Shown: positions 32,619 to 44,756 of the stretch, piece after piece | How the letters are laid out: every line of letters begins with the position of its first letter | How positions within the stretch are numbered: position 1 is the first letter of the stretch | Assembly: GCA_947650285.1 (NCBI GenBank) | Contig: CANTFL010000267.1 | Coordinates: 91,205 to 155,204, forward strand | From: Hyaloperonospora brassicae | Taxonomy: Eukaryota > Oomycota > Peronosporomycetes > Peronosporales > Peronosporaceae | Reading direction: 5' to 3' | Length of the DNA: 64,000 nt | Made by a program: the position numbers and the translations under genes | The notes under the pieces: model-generated | Database searches by the model: none | The model's input: only the letters and a program-made list of their open reading frames with translations | Told to the model about the DNA's origin: nothing

Positions 32619-33010
32619 CTACAACGTTGGTCCAAATGCAACGGTAAAAACGCGCACAAATAGCTTACCCACCGAAAGTAGTAGCCGAAGCGGTAAAGTA
32701 TTGAGGAACCCGTCTACGATCCAAAGATGTTTGACGTTGATTGACTTAAATAGCACCGTCCCAGTGATAGCGAACATGATTTTATTGCCTGTCGCAATGG
32801 TCCAAGTAAAATTTGAATCCATTTATTCGTAGTCGAACAAGTCATCAAGGTTCCGCTATATGTATGCCGTCGCACCGCTGTCTACTCGACACACCGATTA
32901 ATTAATCTTACCGGCGACGAAGCCGGATTCCTCATATACCTTCGGTAAATTTGTAACGAAGCAAATATCTTTATGAGACCAAACTTGTCACAGTTAAAGA
33001 AAATGCTTTA
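32619..33010 (-). pseudogene. Copia-A zinc knuckle and aspartic protease
   Basis: Near 32,960-33,010 the minus strand reads C-D-K-F-G-H, part of the CX2CX4HX4C nucleocapsid knuckle. At 32,859-32,885 it reads VDSGATAYI, the active-site motif of Copia proteases (DSGA/T). Frame 32,619-32,822 continues TIATGNKIMFAITGTVLFKS...NVKHLWIVDGFLNTL...LLSVGKL, the usual V..G.G....G.G......V.....VL.VP.L..NLLSVGKL block at the end of the protease and before the integrase. Cleaves the polyprotein. The catalytic Asp is retained, but the reading frame is not. Confidence 0.7.
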
Positions 33011-36000
33011 AAACCACTTTTTTTCAAAGCCTTTGTCATTGAGGTCATTGTTTCTGACTCCCTTTACGAAATTTGTATTCGTGTACTTTCCCAGAGACGT
33101 GGTAGTTTTCAACTCGCCTTCCGTATATTTTTATTTATTTGTTAGTTTTAATATCTAAGAATCATACGATTTACTTAAATGAGAGTGACGTCGGTTCATC
33201 TTGATGAAAGTAACGTCGTTGGTGTATTTCACGATTGACGTGGTGGGTCCGTGTTCAGCAAGTAGGATACTTTGTATAATTACAAGCTACCGTGCCTTAT
33301 GAACGGATTACCTAATGTTCTAAGATCAGCGACGAAATCACTAACTTTGTCGACGTTCTTGACTATATTCGCGCATCCATTCAAAATTTAATCGTAAAAA
33401 TACTGAGTCATCGTCACTTGTTTGTCCATGGTCGTGCATATACAGAACTTTTTTATGTAACCCATGCTGTATAGCTCTCGTTTTCATCAAAAAAATATAA
33501 ATGTTGTGCTCCGGCACAATGACATAGATTTTTCATTAGTGCCGTTATATGGTTTAAAAATTACACCGCTTGCATCTCCGTTAAGCTATACCACCTGTAG
33601 ATGAAGCAGCATCCAATTCGTTTCGTATTTAAATTCGCAAGACTCACTAACATTCATAGGCTTAGTCGCTTTATACATAAAATTAACCCTTCTTATGGGG
33701 ACGTCCGGTGGCAACGGAGGTAGGTTATGTAGTCGATTCCGACAATTTAATCTTTTAAAAGGATGTTTAAAGACAAAAGGAAATCATGAAGCGATAATAT
33801 TCTTGGTTATTCGTTCACAACTAACTTTTCTTTCTCTGAAAAATTCTTTATAATAAATTTAATTTTGTTATTTCCACTGTTTTATCTAGATCAATAAAAT
33901 CCTTTTAATCATCGTTAGCGCTTTTAGAAGATTTAGGAAGCCCCTTTATTGATGATATAACCATATCAGAATTATTTGAAAGAATTCACCTAAATTTCGG
34001 TGTGATGTCAACAAGGTAGCACATTTAAGGGCGATTAGTACGGTCTTGACAATACCAAATGAAGTAAGCTACCTGAATTTCTATACATGCATCCCATGGT
34101 GTTTGGACTTGATCCGATGTATCATACTGGTTTTCCTTAAAAATCCTAAATTTTAGTGATGTCTTGCTCATCAAGATCAACATATGCCGCATCACACGAT
34201 GACCGCATTTCGCGTCTATATGATGGACGATTCTTGAGTTACCTCCTCGAAGTCCACGCGTGTACCACTGCCAGGAACATCAGCATCAACATCAATAGAA
34301 CCTTGTAATCTTATGATGAAGATGGCGTGATCGTTGTAAACCTCAAAGAAGTCCCTCTCTTATTCGATGCAAGTACGTATGCCTTCCATTTTGCCGGCGT
34401 TATGAATGTTTGATCCACCAATTCCGAGATGTTACCAAAATGTGGCAACCGGATATCGTGTTAGTAAAAGCTCGACAGCTAAATCAACGTTATCTATGTA
34501 AGAGACGTACGTGTTGAGCGCAAATACCCTTCGCTTTTTCATCAACAACTACGCCATTCTCGTTGGTTTTGTCATCAGCGATGATGAATGTACCACCAGT
34601 ATCGCCATTATAGCTTCCATCAACAACAGCTCTTCCGCTGCATAAAGGTTTGTTTTATTCCACATCATCTATACCAATTTCCTTTGCGTCGACACGAACG
34701 TCGGCGCGAGATAATAGAGAGAGGCAAAAAAATTTGGATTGGCCATGTATCTCTTTACTTAGACCAGATAAACATTAGAACTAGCAAGGAATGCATGCAT
34801 TATTTGAGCGTACATCGACTTGTTGACGACAATTTTTATTTTCAGCATCGACTGACTCTTATTAATATATTGCTTTTGTTACCTCTACTCATCTATGAGA
34901 GGACAAAATTTAGAACGTTCGGTCTAAATATCTGTATTCGATTAATTAGATTCGGCATCATCAACCGTTTCTCGATTATGCGGACACGTATTACCCAAAA
35001 ATACGTCTTAAATTGTGGTTATTGATTAGTAAAAGGTTACGGTGATAGAATTTTTGGACATAAAGTCAACTTGGCGAAACAGGATCACGGCTCTCGGCTT
35101 GTTTAACACCAGACCTTTATAGATAAACAATTTATGGACCGATTGACAGACCGAAAAAAGCCTATACAAACTCCTTCATGAGATCCGGGACAAATTAAAC
35201 GGATTCACAGTACTCTGCTGGAACAGGAAAGGCGGCAACGATGCACAGGATAAACTATGAGACTATATCTGTTGACAATCTATGCAAGGTCGGATGTAAT
35301 TGGACCCAAGCGAATTTTGGCGTGTCTAGCAAAAGATCGTGTGACAATGCATTTTACCTCCATGATTGATAGTTATTGATGCATCGTGACACTCATAAGA
35401 TATATATAGGCACAAATTGTTAGAAGTGTTAATTTAGCCACGTGGTACGTCGCCGAAGTCTTTTATGTATGACATCAGGAAGTTGCGACTTATGTGTCAA
35501 TTCAATGGTGAACATTGATACACCGCAGGAAAGGTTGCAAAACTGGTTGGAATATACAATTAAATAATTCAATCGATGTACACATCCATTATGTTGATCC
35601 TACACTTTTCTCTTCTCGGTGAGTAGAGTACACGACGATACTCATTTAATATTAGCGTTGCAATTGTGCTCTCATCCTCACTGTCGGCTAAGCAGACGGC
35701 TCAAAATCGGCTCAGCGTGTTACGTATCGAAAACGACATTTAGTCGCCATGTTTAAAACTCCTCGGATAATTTAGACCCCTAAAAATAGCGACAGCTACT
35801 TTGCCACATATGCAAGAAGTGTTTTCTAATGACGGCCGTGCTTGATGACGCTTAGTGTGTTGAATCGATAAAACTCTTTCTCCATTGGAACAGACTCGAA
35901 AGTTACCCTTCTCATAATATATGGCAAAAAGGATCTTGTCATGGGGTCGGTAATTCTGTCTAGCGAATCCGAATGATAATAGCCATAGTGTCCCAGCCGT

Positions 36001-36519
36001 CTTTGTCGTTTTGCATCTACGTACAGCCGATTTGGAAATCGCCGGCTTAACATTATATATTAAAAGCGTATAAAATGGTCTAGAATTTGCAACAAAGCGA
36101 TCATATCAATCTTCCCTTATTACCCGTAAAAGGTAGCTAAAACCAGCTTTCCAATACCTTTTCTCGTTAAATGAGCGGATTGAAAGGTATTTGGCGTAGT
36201 GCGCGAAAGGCGTGCAAGTACACAGCTTTTCCATAATACTTAAGACGTTTCCAGTATTGATAAATGAAGTCGCGTTTGTGACTGGCTTTATCTTTTTTTA
36301 TTCAATTGTACGATATTTCTACCGACGACATCTCAAACGTTTCGTACTTTCTAGATTCTTGAACAACCTTTTGCGTTGGCGTACGCTTTGCGCTAGAACA
36401 TGTAAATGACCATATTGACTTGAAGTTTCTACATATAAAAAAAGCCTTCCTTCCGTTCAAAGAATGTCAAGGATAAAATCTCATCGGAGTTGCTCGATAT
36501 TAATTGCGCACTGACCTGG
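33011..36519. other. Unassigned 3.5 kb between Copia-A and Gypsy-C
   Basis: May include the gag and 5' LTR of Copia-A, but neither is proven. The longest frame, 34,588-35,025 (plus, 145 codons), is rich in Ile, Leu, His and Arg. Its first part is antisense to the protein-like minus stretch at 34,580-34,700, so I treat it as accidental. Short frames at 35,826-36,053 (minus) and 36,212-36,409 (plus) show no motif. Confidence 0.3.
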
Positions 36520-36997
36520 TGAAATGAGATTATACGTCGGCTGGTAACCGATACATCGTGTGTGGTTTACACCGGGGATGAGAGTCTATATAGATGATAT
36601 TGGAACACCCTATTAATCGTTGGGAGCTAACCTGTGCCATCCACCAAATACGATATCTTGTGGGAAGTATTTATTAGAACATTAGTGTCGAGAATAAGTA
36701 CGTTTAGTCTGAGGCGTTCTTTTAGATAACAAAAAATGAAGATCAGTTCCCCTATTGATCAAATAAAGACACTTTCCTTCATAAGGCGTCTCATGTCGTA
36801 ATAGAGTAAAGTCTTCTTAAGACACAGACTCCTGATCACACCGTGTAGTCCATTGACTAAATCGTTTCACTCTCTTAAACAAGAATCTGGAGCCGTATAA
36901 TCACCGACTTGTGGACTCGAGTTCTTGTTATGAACTACCTCGCTCACAGAGCAGAAAGACGGACCTCTGAATCGAAGATGTAAAAGCTCCGCTTTAC
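36520..36997 (+). repeat. Gypsy-C 5' LTR
   Basis: About 478 bp. The central part, 36,534-36,960, is nearly identical to 44,771-45,197. The first 14 bp and last 37 bp are not, although both are recognisable as worn versions of the Gypsy-D LTR ends (TGTAACGGGGTTAC... and ...GCTCCGCTACA). Shared blocks with Gypsy-D include ATCAGTTCCC.TTTGATC and AGGCGTCT. Confidence 0.75.
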
Positions 36998-37249
36998 TTG
37001 TTATGACTAGTCGTCAAGTTACGCCTTAGTGTGTAAATACTACTTTCCTTGAGAACGAAACTGTCTACTTCTTTTTTGAACCCCACACGATAGCAATTTA
37101 TAATCTGAACACGACTTTGTACCAAGAGTATGTGGAGTCCCTTGTGTCGCAAGGCCCGGATGTGTTGAACACATGTCTTGAGAGCTTTATGCATTGCCAA
37201 GCAACCCTTTGGAGTTGGTCCAAGAATAAATGCGTCGCTATTACCCACA

Positions 37250-38290
37250 CGTTTTGTGGCTGTGACAGACAATGGGGCTAAGTCCCTACCATTATAATTA
37301 GACATTCAGCCTTACTCTGAGAAGAAGAAAAAGAAATCTCGTTGTCTAGCTCCGCGAGGTAGGAATACCCTTTAGTTGAACATGATACGTTACGAGTATT
37401 AGAAGGTCGTGGTGGAGATCAACAAGCTTTTTGGTTAAACAAGTTTGTGGGCACTTACGTGCAATGAGTAAATCGATCACGCCTTTCCTACATGAAAAAG
37501 GTTTAGGTTTCATCTTTTTCGCACATTTTTGCCGCCTGACCAGGCACATCGCGTGCGATTACGCTTCCTCTATACATAATAGGGAAATAGTAGGCTGTCG
37601 GACTGCTTTCGATAGTTATTAACACTCATTACTACTGTTTACAGCACCCCTCTTCCGAAGGTACCCTTGTGACGATTATCATGAAAAGACTTCGTCCTGG
37701 CCCTGCCAAAACTGAAGTCTTCCGTGTTTACCTTACTACCTTGGAAGGGGATCTCGAGATAGCGCACTACGTTGAATACAAATCTAAGGGAGATGAGGGC
37801 AATTTGAATAAGCTCGCAAGTAGCCTACGCAATTATGTGCGGTATTACACCTTATTGACATTGGTGGCCAAAAGCGCAAACTTAGCATCTGCTTAATTTC
37901 AGTAACAAGTTTGTTACAAATCTTCCAAGCTGTACTTAAGGTAGAATTGACTTTACTCACGTAAATGAGTAAAACTTTCGATAGTCGGTCGTCGGGGGTG
38001 ATCTTGCTAATCCTTGTTGTAATGGGTGCAACCTGAGTTCACCACAGCATTTTCACAGGAATTTCAGCGTCTTATTGACCTAAACCTATGATCTAAGCAA
38101 TGCTGAGATTGATAAAGGTGACAAAACGGAGCTTCGTTTCTCCATACAGCATCGAGTAATCCGTCTTTTCTGCGCGTGCGGAAGCAAGAAGAAATTTCGT
38201 CTCGTATGCCCATTGCACAAGCAGCACCAGGCTTGCATGGGTCAAATTTCTGCCAACAGCCAGAAATTTGGTAAAACACAGTATTAAGTC
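37250..38290 (+). pseudogene. Gypsy-C gag relic
   Basis: Around 37,535-37,575 the plus strand reads D-Q-A-H-R-V-R-L-R-F-L-Y-T, matching the D-Q-A-Y-R-V-R-Q-R-F-L-S-T segment of Gypsy-D gag. The frame 37,669-37,896 begins with PGPAKTEVFRVYLTTLEGDL, the F..GL..G.ARTEVF..HP.T.E.A..IA block. At about 38,170-38,230 FCACGSKKKFRLVCPLHK matches the Gypsy-D zinc knuckle region (CGSSKHLRSICP). Stops separate the three parts. Confidence 0.6.
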
Positions 38291-39539
38291 AACTACCAGT
38301 TGATGCGGGGTGCCCTACTGGGGTTGGCCTAGGCTCTTCAATACCTCAAAGAGGTGAAGTTGAACGGGTCTAATCCCTTAAGAGCTCTGTGCTCTTTAGC
38401 ACGAAACGATTTTGTAAGTCGGGATCACTTGTCGTTGAACTAACTGGTTACGAATTTGCTGGACTATAAACGATCTCATCGATTCGGGGCATCATGCCTA
38501 TTATTTTGATGTCGTTCCCTGGAACGGAGTTATCCATATGCAGATTCTATGGTATTATAAGATAGAATATGCGGTGTGCTGGGATTATAAATGAGTATTT
38601 GGATCGTTAAGCACTCACAGTACCGGATTACCGACTGACAGAGTGATAATTCTACGTTGATTATGGAGCTGACGTACCGTGTGTACCCGTCGGCTGGTTG
38701 GTTGCTTTACTCGGTAGGCTTGGTGAAAATGGAGATCTAGGTTTTAATTAGGCCATACTTAGACATTCCAGTGAATATGCTTCACTCGTTAATCCAGTGG
38801 GTGGCCACTCGATCGACTTGGTCGAGAGTCGATTTGTAACAAAATAATTCAATAAGAATGTCGCTCCTGGTCTTTTCCTTATTCGACAGGTGTGTGAACA
38901 GACTGCCCCTAGCTCGTGTCACTAACGACGAAGTCGGGAGGAGAATTTTAATCGCGGGTCTTGATAGGGCCTGCTACTTGACGAAACCATAGAACACATA
39001 CTTCCAGGTGTTCTACTTGTACTCGGTCTTTTCATTCAAATGTCTTCAACGAGTGGGAATATATTATAAACGATATTCTGAACAGGCGTGCAGACCAAGT
39101 GCAAGTTAATTCAAACAAGACAAATGCCTGCCAAGTAGATGGAAATAAGTATTATTCAATATTGTCCTATGAAATATTTTTACTCCATCCTTGCCCGGTG
39201 CAATGTCTTCTTAGGTGTCGGTCCGAGAGAAGCCAAATCTTGGAGGATAATTATAATAGTAAGGGAACCATGTCGAATGATGAGAGACCGGGTCTATTAT
39301 GAGGGACCGGTTTCACCCATGAGTGAAGTCGGCCGTGTTCCGTCAGTAATGCTTTTTAGGCACCTTGGCGAAGGCCTTCAACTTGATGGTTCCTGCGGGC
39401 CCCTCTCCCAATAATGTCCGACCATATTGATAGCCTCTTTCCTCTCGGGAACCTCTTCCCTGAAATCGGCCCCTTGTACATTCATCGTCATAACCCCTAA
39501 CTCTATCATTTTTGAGATAGCACTTCACCATATGAGACT
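38291..39539 (+). other. Gypsy-C gag-protease interval, unresolved
   Basis: Should contain the protease active site, but no D-S-G is readable. Frames 39,099-39,302, 39,139-39,414 (plus) and 39,343-39,531 (minus) overlap and carry no motif. Confidence 0.3.
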
Positions 39540-39735
39540 ACCACCGTTCTCATGGCGACAGGAACGTGTGTCCCGTCGCCGAAAATTTCTATAAATCTGG
39601 GCGTGAAGTTCGAAAAATTTAATAGCGTGGAGCGCCGCTATGTCATGGACTTACACAAACGGTATGATCCGAATCATAGAAAGGTCTGGATAGAATGCCA
39701 TGAGCTTTGTATTATTAAAGGTCCAAGACCATAGG
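39540..39735 (+). pseudogene. Gypsy-C retropepsin fragment
   Basis: The 60-codon frame from 39,552 reads ATGTCVPSPKISINLGVKFE, then ERRYVMDL. In Gypsy-D the protease has ATGSRVTVPKNPLNLGAKVL, then ERCRVLDL. The two agree at about half the residues, including the ATG...V..P...NLG.K core. The following family block (LILGM.WL..H.PW) is frameshifted. Confidence 0.6.
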
Positions 39736-40744
39736 CGCAACGCCCACAACTTCGAGCAGCGCATGAAGAAGTCATGAACCCACAACCTCTGCTAGGAAAC
39801 AAGAGCGGTTTTGGCACGATCCCATGCTAGTATTGCTTATTGTGCTAGAAATTGTTGTGTTAGAGATACTTGACACCAAATATACTAATGACGTAAGTCC
39901 AGATCTAGACTGGTCAATAAATTGTGACGCATCATCTTTTCTGTTGAGTGATGATCATGTTGATAGTAGATCACCTGATAATGTAAAGCTGAATGGACTA
40001 GGGCAGACACATATTGAGCTAAGGTTGCATAATATGCGTGGAGACACACATTTAAATACAAGGAATGAGACCGGCTGCGATAGTACCTCATCGTCGTTCT
40101 AAAGGAACTATTATGGCAAAAAAGTGCAGTATTTAGGGCTAATTTCACTTACTTCGTGTGGAGTGGCACGTACAAATTCACTGAGTGACGTTTTAGATCG
40201 AACCAAAGCCTTACTAGATGTTATTCCGGACATCCGCTCTCGTATAAAGGACGTTTTGGTTAGCGATAAACCCGAAACACTCTTGCCGACCTCTATAAGG
40301 TGTAAGGTAGCTCCAAAAAGACGACAGAGATGACAAACATCCTTTAACACACAAAGCATGCGTGTTGATGCAAAGTGATGATAGTGGTGATACGCTATAA
40401 TCAATTGTCAATAAAGGGACTGGTCACGTTGATGACAGCATTATTCTTGAGGCTTTCTCCATCTATGAATGCTCCGGTTGAGCTAGACAAAATGTAGCTA
40501 AGTGAGTTGAGCCAGGCCGTATAGGCAGGGGGATTACCCAACATTGTGGTCATTCTCCTCGTACATAAGCCAAACTCTATTTCATTTATGAATAAGTTTG
40601 TTGTCGACGACACAAAGATGTTACTAGACGCCCGTAAAGCATCCTCGTTCTCCTGATATGCTTTCGATCCGCTATATCTCTTAATCAAGGAATTTTAGGA
40701 CGTGGTGTGTATTGAATAACCATCTGTTTTGACTTCTGATAGAG
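39736..40744 (+). other. Gypsy-C protease-RT linker
   Basis: Poorly conserved pol linker. Plus frames 39,824-40,102 and 40,124-40,333 (VSDKPETLL) and overlapping minus frames show no domain. The matching linker in Gypsy-D is also variable. Confidence 0.3.
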
Positions 40745-41450
40745 GTGTTTGTCATTAAATTGACTTGGTTCCTGGAGCCAAGTACTGCGTTACGCCGTAG
40801 TCGCACTTACCAAAGAATTAGTGTGACGTCATTGACGACTTCTTTGGTGCAACGAACGAAGCAAATATGGTACGATCGAGTAAATCTTTCTATTCTGACC
40901 CCATCTTTTGTGTCAACAAGCCGAATCAAAAGTAGCGCATTGTGCACACTTATTATGAGGTAAATGCAGCCACCATACTAGCCGAGATACCTATTCCTAG
41001 AAAGGAGGTGCTTTAGAATGCCATGTTGGGATGTACAATGTACATAGCGCTAGACTCAGTCGATGATTTATTAACTTATGTCTTAGGCGAGAGAGAAATT
41101 CCGAAGTCAGAGATCAGTATTCCAAGCGTTATCATCTGGTGTGGATCGTTAGGCCACAAGAGTTATCTAATGACCCGTCAATATTTAATCCTCTGTTTAC
41201 GCATTTTTAAGACCCGATCAAGGCAATGCATAGACGTACTATAATTATACTTTTATCCTCAGTTTTGCATTGCGTGGTCGGTACGACGTAGACAACTGTA
41301 ATAATCATTTTCAATAAGTGTTTGAGAGTGCGCGCACAAAAAAAGTTGTATGCAAATGCATCTAAAATTCCCTTTGGCGCTGAAGAAAAACATTTCTCCG
41401 GTGCTTAATTAGTAAGCAAAGCTTACGAGCGGAACATGCCAAGGTCAAAG
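40745..41450 (+). pseudogene. Gypsy-C reverse transcriptase relic
   Basis: The frame 40,745-40,963 begins KLTWFLEPSTALRR, antisense-free and homologous in a shifted frame to KIDLVPGTKYCVTR of Gypsy-D. The same bases give K-S...S-D-P-I-F-C-V-N-K-P-N near 40,880-40,930. The frame 41,023-41,244 begins MLGCTMYIALDSVDDLLTYV, then EREIPKSEI, matching MGCLMYSALDLVDVLYQLLM and ESDIPLTAV. The catalytic Y-x-D-D is not readable. Heavily decayed. Confidence 0.65.
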
Positions 41451-42105
41451 CCATAGTCGATTGGCCGGTTTAAAATCATTAAAAGGATTTGCGCAAATGT
41501 CCAGGTCTCTCCAACTATTTGCACCAATTACAGTGCGAATTACGCAGACATGGCTCCACGATCATCCAACCGCCTGAAACGGAAATGGAATGGTACTGAA
41601 CTAGCACACAATTCAATGATTTCAAGCAGTTAGGGAGATTCAACTTCAGGTCCCAGTTATGTCCTTGCCAGAATCGGCGCGGGCCTTTAGTGTACTATGT
41701 GATGCTTCTGACATTCCCATTAGCTAATCGATAATTTAAGATCACCCTAAGAGTCATAAGTGTTTTCGCATATGAGTCTCGCCAGCTCGAAGATGCAAGA
41801 AGAACCATTCTATTCATGAGAAAGAGCTTCTTGCAATGAAGAATGCTCTAGTCAAATTCGTAGTACATTTTCATGCTTCCAGCATTTTGTTATCCGGACA
41901 GATCGTGCGTCACCTCCAATTAATAGCCTCATCTCTCTATGAGAATGGCCCATTGTCTTATCTTCTTTGCCGAGTTCGAATTTGAGGTAAAGTATAATTC
42001 GGGAAAGAAAACCGTTTTGGCTGATGTGTCTTCGCGCAGGCCGGTAAATGAGCTTGCTCCTGTGACGACTCTGTCGTCATCCTTTTAGACTGAATTAATA
42101 GGGCC
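41451..42105 (+). pseudogene. Gypsy-C RNase H relic
   Basis: Readable parts are V-D-W-P near 41,457, C-D-A-S-D-I at 41,698-41,715 (the first catalytic Asp of RNase H) and the end segment FEFEVKYNSGKKTVLADVSS with R-R-P near 41,970-42,045. That last block is the universal Gypsy signature preceding the integrase. Frame changes occur between all of them. Confidence 0.6.
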
Positions 42106-42179
42106 TATGACCGTGACGACTACTATGAAGCTCGGCTACGTGCTCTTGGTAGCAAAGATTTTACGGAACCAGGTATAAA

Positions 42180-43170
42180 TTTGTCAGCACTTTTGCGCAG
42201 GACGCTACATCAATATTCTATCGATCACGGGCTGAAATGATACAGCACGGATTTTGGGGATACCCCTAGTATACTTGTCATTCATAATGAGAATTTTAAT
42301 TATCGTATCCTTTATGAGTCACATGAATATCGTTGAATGATCATCTCGGTAGTGAGAAGATCCCTGGCTCCGTAGGCCACTACCGTTGGTGGACCAAAAA
42401 ATCAGAACAGGTTATCATGTATGTGCGTACGTGTGAACATGTCAGTGGGTCAGACCCTCAGATCACGCGGCGGCGTTTCTAGCTAGTTTGCATGTACCAA
42501 ATGGGTGCTGGGAGTCCATCCGTAGGAAATTTTTGTTTCGATGACTGAAAGTTATGTATGGAAATACGGGCATTTCAATCTTTATTGACAGTTATGTAAG
42601 ACAGATCATTAAGCATCGATGCCGAGCTCTATCTATGGTGAAGGTACAGCTACTTTGTTGTCGCTCAAGAGTTTCGACAACACAGTATCCTGCTTTGAAA
42701 GATATTTTCTCTAATCACGATCATATCTTCACTAGGAAGTTTCAAGAAGTCCGTCTACAAGGTGCTAGGCACAAGAATGGGCATGTCCACAACGGATCAT
42801 CCGCAGACCGATTGTCAATCCGAATGATATAAAGGCTATATCGGTGATATTTTCACGCAGTGTTTGCGCTGAAACGTCGAAACGTTGGAGTTCGATGCTC
42901 CCTGTCGTTGAGTTTGCGTTTAATAACGCCGTGCATGCTTCCACCGGCTACACACCGTTTTATGTGAATGGCCTCACACACCCTCGCGTTCCGTTAACGC
43001 GACCACTACGTGGTTCAGGGATTGGTGGGGGAGGAGTTGCTGATCGGCTTGCTAATATCAGCCCTGCTACTGTTCAAAAACAGGCAAGCGAGTTTCTTGC
43101 AACGCGATTGAATGTCTTACAACACGTGCGTGACGAACTGGCTGATAGCTAAGACAAGCAGAAGGAAAAA
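42180..43170 (+). pseudogene. Gypsy-C integrase, with one well-preserved patch
   Basis: The zinc finger is worn (RILYESHEY near 42,305-42,330; CEHV near 42,433). The catalytic core between 42,540 and 42,840 is only fragmentary (Y-G-N-T-G-I-S-I-F near 42,555). By contrast 42,887-43,120 is open and almost identical to Gypsy-D: WSSMLPVVEFAFNNAVHAST and YTPFYVNGLTHPRVPL are kept to the residue apart from single changes. This section lies after the catalytic Glu and runs to the helix that precedes the GPY/F module. The 102-codon frame 42,844-43,152 covers it. Confidence 0.75.
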
Positions 43171-43800
43171 GCTGATGCTAAAAGAAGAGGTTCTATCAAA
43201 TATTACGGTCGGATACCAAATTTTTTTTAATGATAAAAATCTACCTACATATGTAGTGGCCGCTGTCTTTTTAGACAAAGCTGCATCCCAAGAAGGTACG
43301 TGTGTATACGCTCAACCTTTCGCGCAAACTGCGCACACATCCTGTCTTCTACGTAGACGCATCGGGATCCGTCTCACATCAACTTGAAGGCGCTCGCGCT
43401 ACAACATGTGTACATGTCACCGCCTGCAGAAATTGAACTAAGATGTCCAAATGATCTCGATGCGGGCTAGATCCAACTACAACGCATAAAAAGAGCTAAG
43501 GTAGCGTCAATCGCACTCTAGGTCTTACCCAACGTCTCGCAAATACAGCTTAGGATTAGAAGCTGCTTTGACTGCTTCTATTCCAGTGTATCGAACACCA
43601 CCGACGCTGCTAGACGTATATTGGAACCATCAGGTCCATGAGGAGATACCCATAAGGCAACGTCGTCGCAAGGGTCGATACTAGTATCCGATGAAGTGGC
43701 GAGGATACCCGAAGACAAAAATAATTATGGGAGTTAAAGGTATCCTTCGACAGGACATCCCATAAACCTCGGAAGTTTCTGAATATCGCGGCAATGGTCG
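43171..43800 (+). pseudogene. Gypsy-C integrase C-terminus and chromodomain relic
   Basis: Frame 43,112-43,387 contains VGYQIFFNDKNLPTYVVAAV, the V-G-D-x-V-L-L-x-x-x-N-L-P segment of the GPY/F module. LRTHPVFYVD near 43,325-43,355 precedes the chromodomain. The latter is readable near 43,655-43,760 as RQRRRKGRY, then M-K-W-R-G-Y-P-K-T, then I-L-R-Q-D-I-P, one stop falling after the R-Y. Minus-strand frame 43,610-44,011 is antisense to this and not real. Confidence 0.6.
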
Positions 43801-44756
43801 TTTTTAGCCCGAAAACGCTTCTCACGAATAGTTGTGTGTATAAGCGAGTATTATGCAACACATGGATATAAATCGCCGCTACTTGCAGAGCCGAAGTATA
43901 GCGTGAACTATTAGTTAACTGGTCTTTGTACTTGAGCTTGGCGTATTTGTACTGAAAGCTTCGTTCTAGACAAACATTTACCACTTTAAATCCTATTACC
44001 AGACCCATCATACTGCTGAGGTGTCACTTTCGATACACCCAACGTATGCACTGGTCGTCTTTCTCTTTCGCGTGATACTAGCGAATAACAGTATGAGCAC
44101 GCTTTGAATATGTCAAACCGGGATACCACGACACATGCTAATAAAGTGCTCTTTTTTTTACTCTAAGCGGTCAAACAAGGATCGAGATACCTCTAGTGCG
44201 ATGCCTGTCGAAAGGAAATGTCCTCGGGGGGCGGGGGTTGCATCTCGGTCTATTGGCCAAGACGACAGAAATTAGCCACTGTTTGCCAAAAACGTTTCTT
44301 TAGGTCAGGCGTTGTAAACACATACCCTAAATGGCTTTTTAGTACTCGTCTGGATAAGAACCGTGCAGAGCGCTCTTCTCTTACATAATTATCATCTTTT
44401 GTTGCTCATCGGGATAAATGGTGAGATAGTATCCCCATAATCCGTTTAATGATGCTGCTCCACTGGCGCGTTGGCTTCGCCGCGTTGGGCGAAAACATTT
44501 GGTGCCTTTTGATTTTTTTATCAGGCTCAGATGGGTTGAACAATGCCCTTTATTTACGGTAGACACTGGTTTTGCTACCATAGTCTCCATACTCAACGAG
44601 ATTGATAGAAATAGATTGAGTCTGACACTCGGTAGGTGGCGATGCCACGTTGTATATGTATTAGAGCAATCATGAGGTTAAGCGCGCACACAGCGTCCTC
44701 TTTAAGGAATAAAGAAGATTGACGTTTTGTGATAACTTAGGTCTGGTGAAGTAGAG
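43801..44756 (+). other. Gypsy-C 3' region, homologous to the Gypsy-D antisense frame
   Basis: Read on the minus strand, 44,440-44,600 aligns with Gypsy-D 51,470-51,680: TATGGTAGCAAAACCA, GCG.GGCGAAGCCAA.GCGC and GAGCAACAA.AG are shared in order. The antisense frame that is open in Gypsy-D is closed by a stop here soon after the first shared block, so coding function is not shown. Minus frame 44,381-44,596 (71 codons) is in another phase. Confidence 0.5.

Larger units (their letters stand above)
29917..33010 (-). mobile_element. Copia-A, heavily decayed Ty1/Copia element
   Basis: A Ty1/Copia polyprotein relic read on the minus strand in the order zinc knuckle, protease, integrase, reverse transcriptase, RNase H (high to low coordinates). 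Integrase before RT is the mark of Copia. Every block lies in a different frame and stops are frequent, so it is old. Neither LTR is recognised. Its gag would lie above 33,010, where an open stretch on the minus strand near 34,580-34,700 (YNGDTGGTFIIADDKTNENG) is a candidate but not confirmed. Confidence 0.7.

Noticed and set aside
34588..35025. 145-codon plus-strand open frame
   Set aside because: Composition is dominated by Ile, Leu, His and Arg, no motif, and its first part is antisense to a more protein-like minus-strand stretch.
43610..44011. 133-codon minus-strand open frame
   Set aside because: Antisense to the Gypsy-C chromodomain, which is readable on the plus strand.
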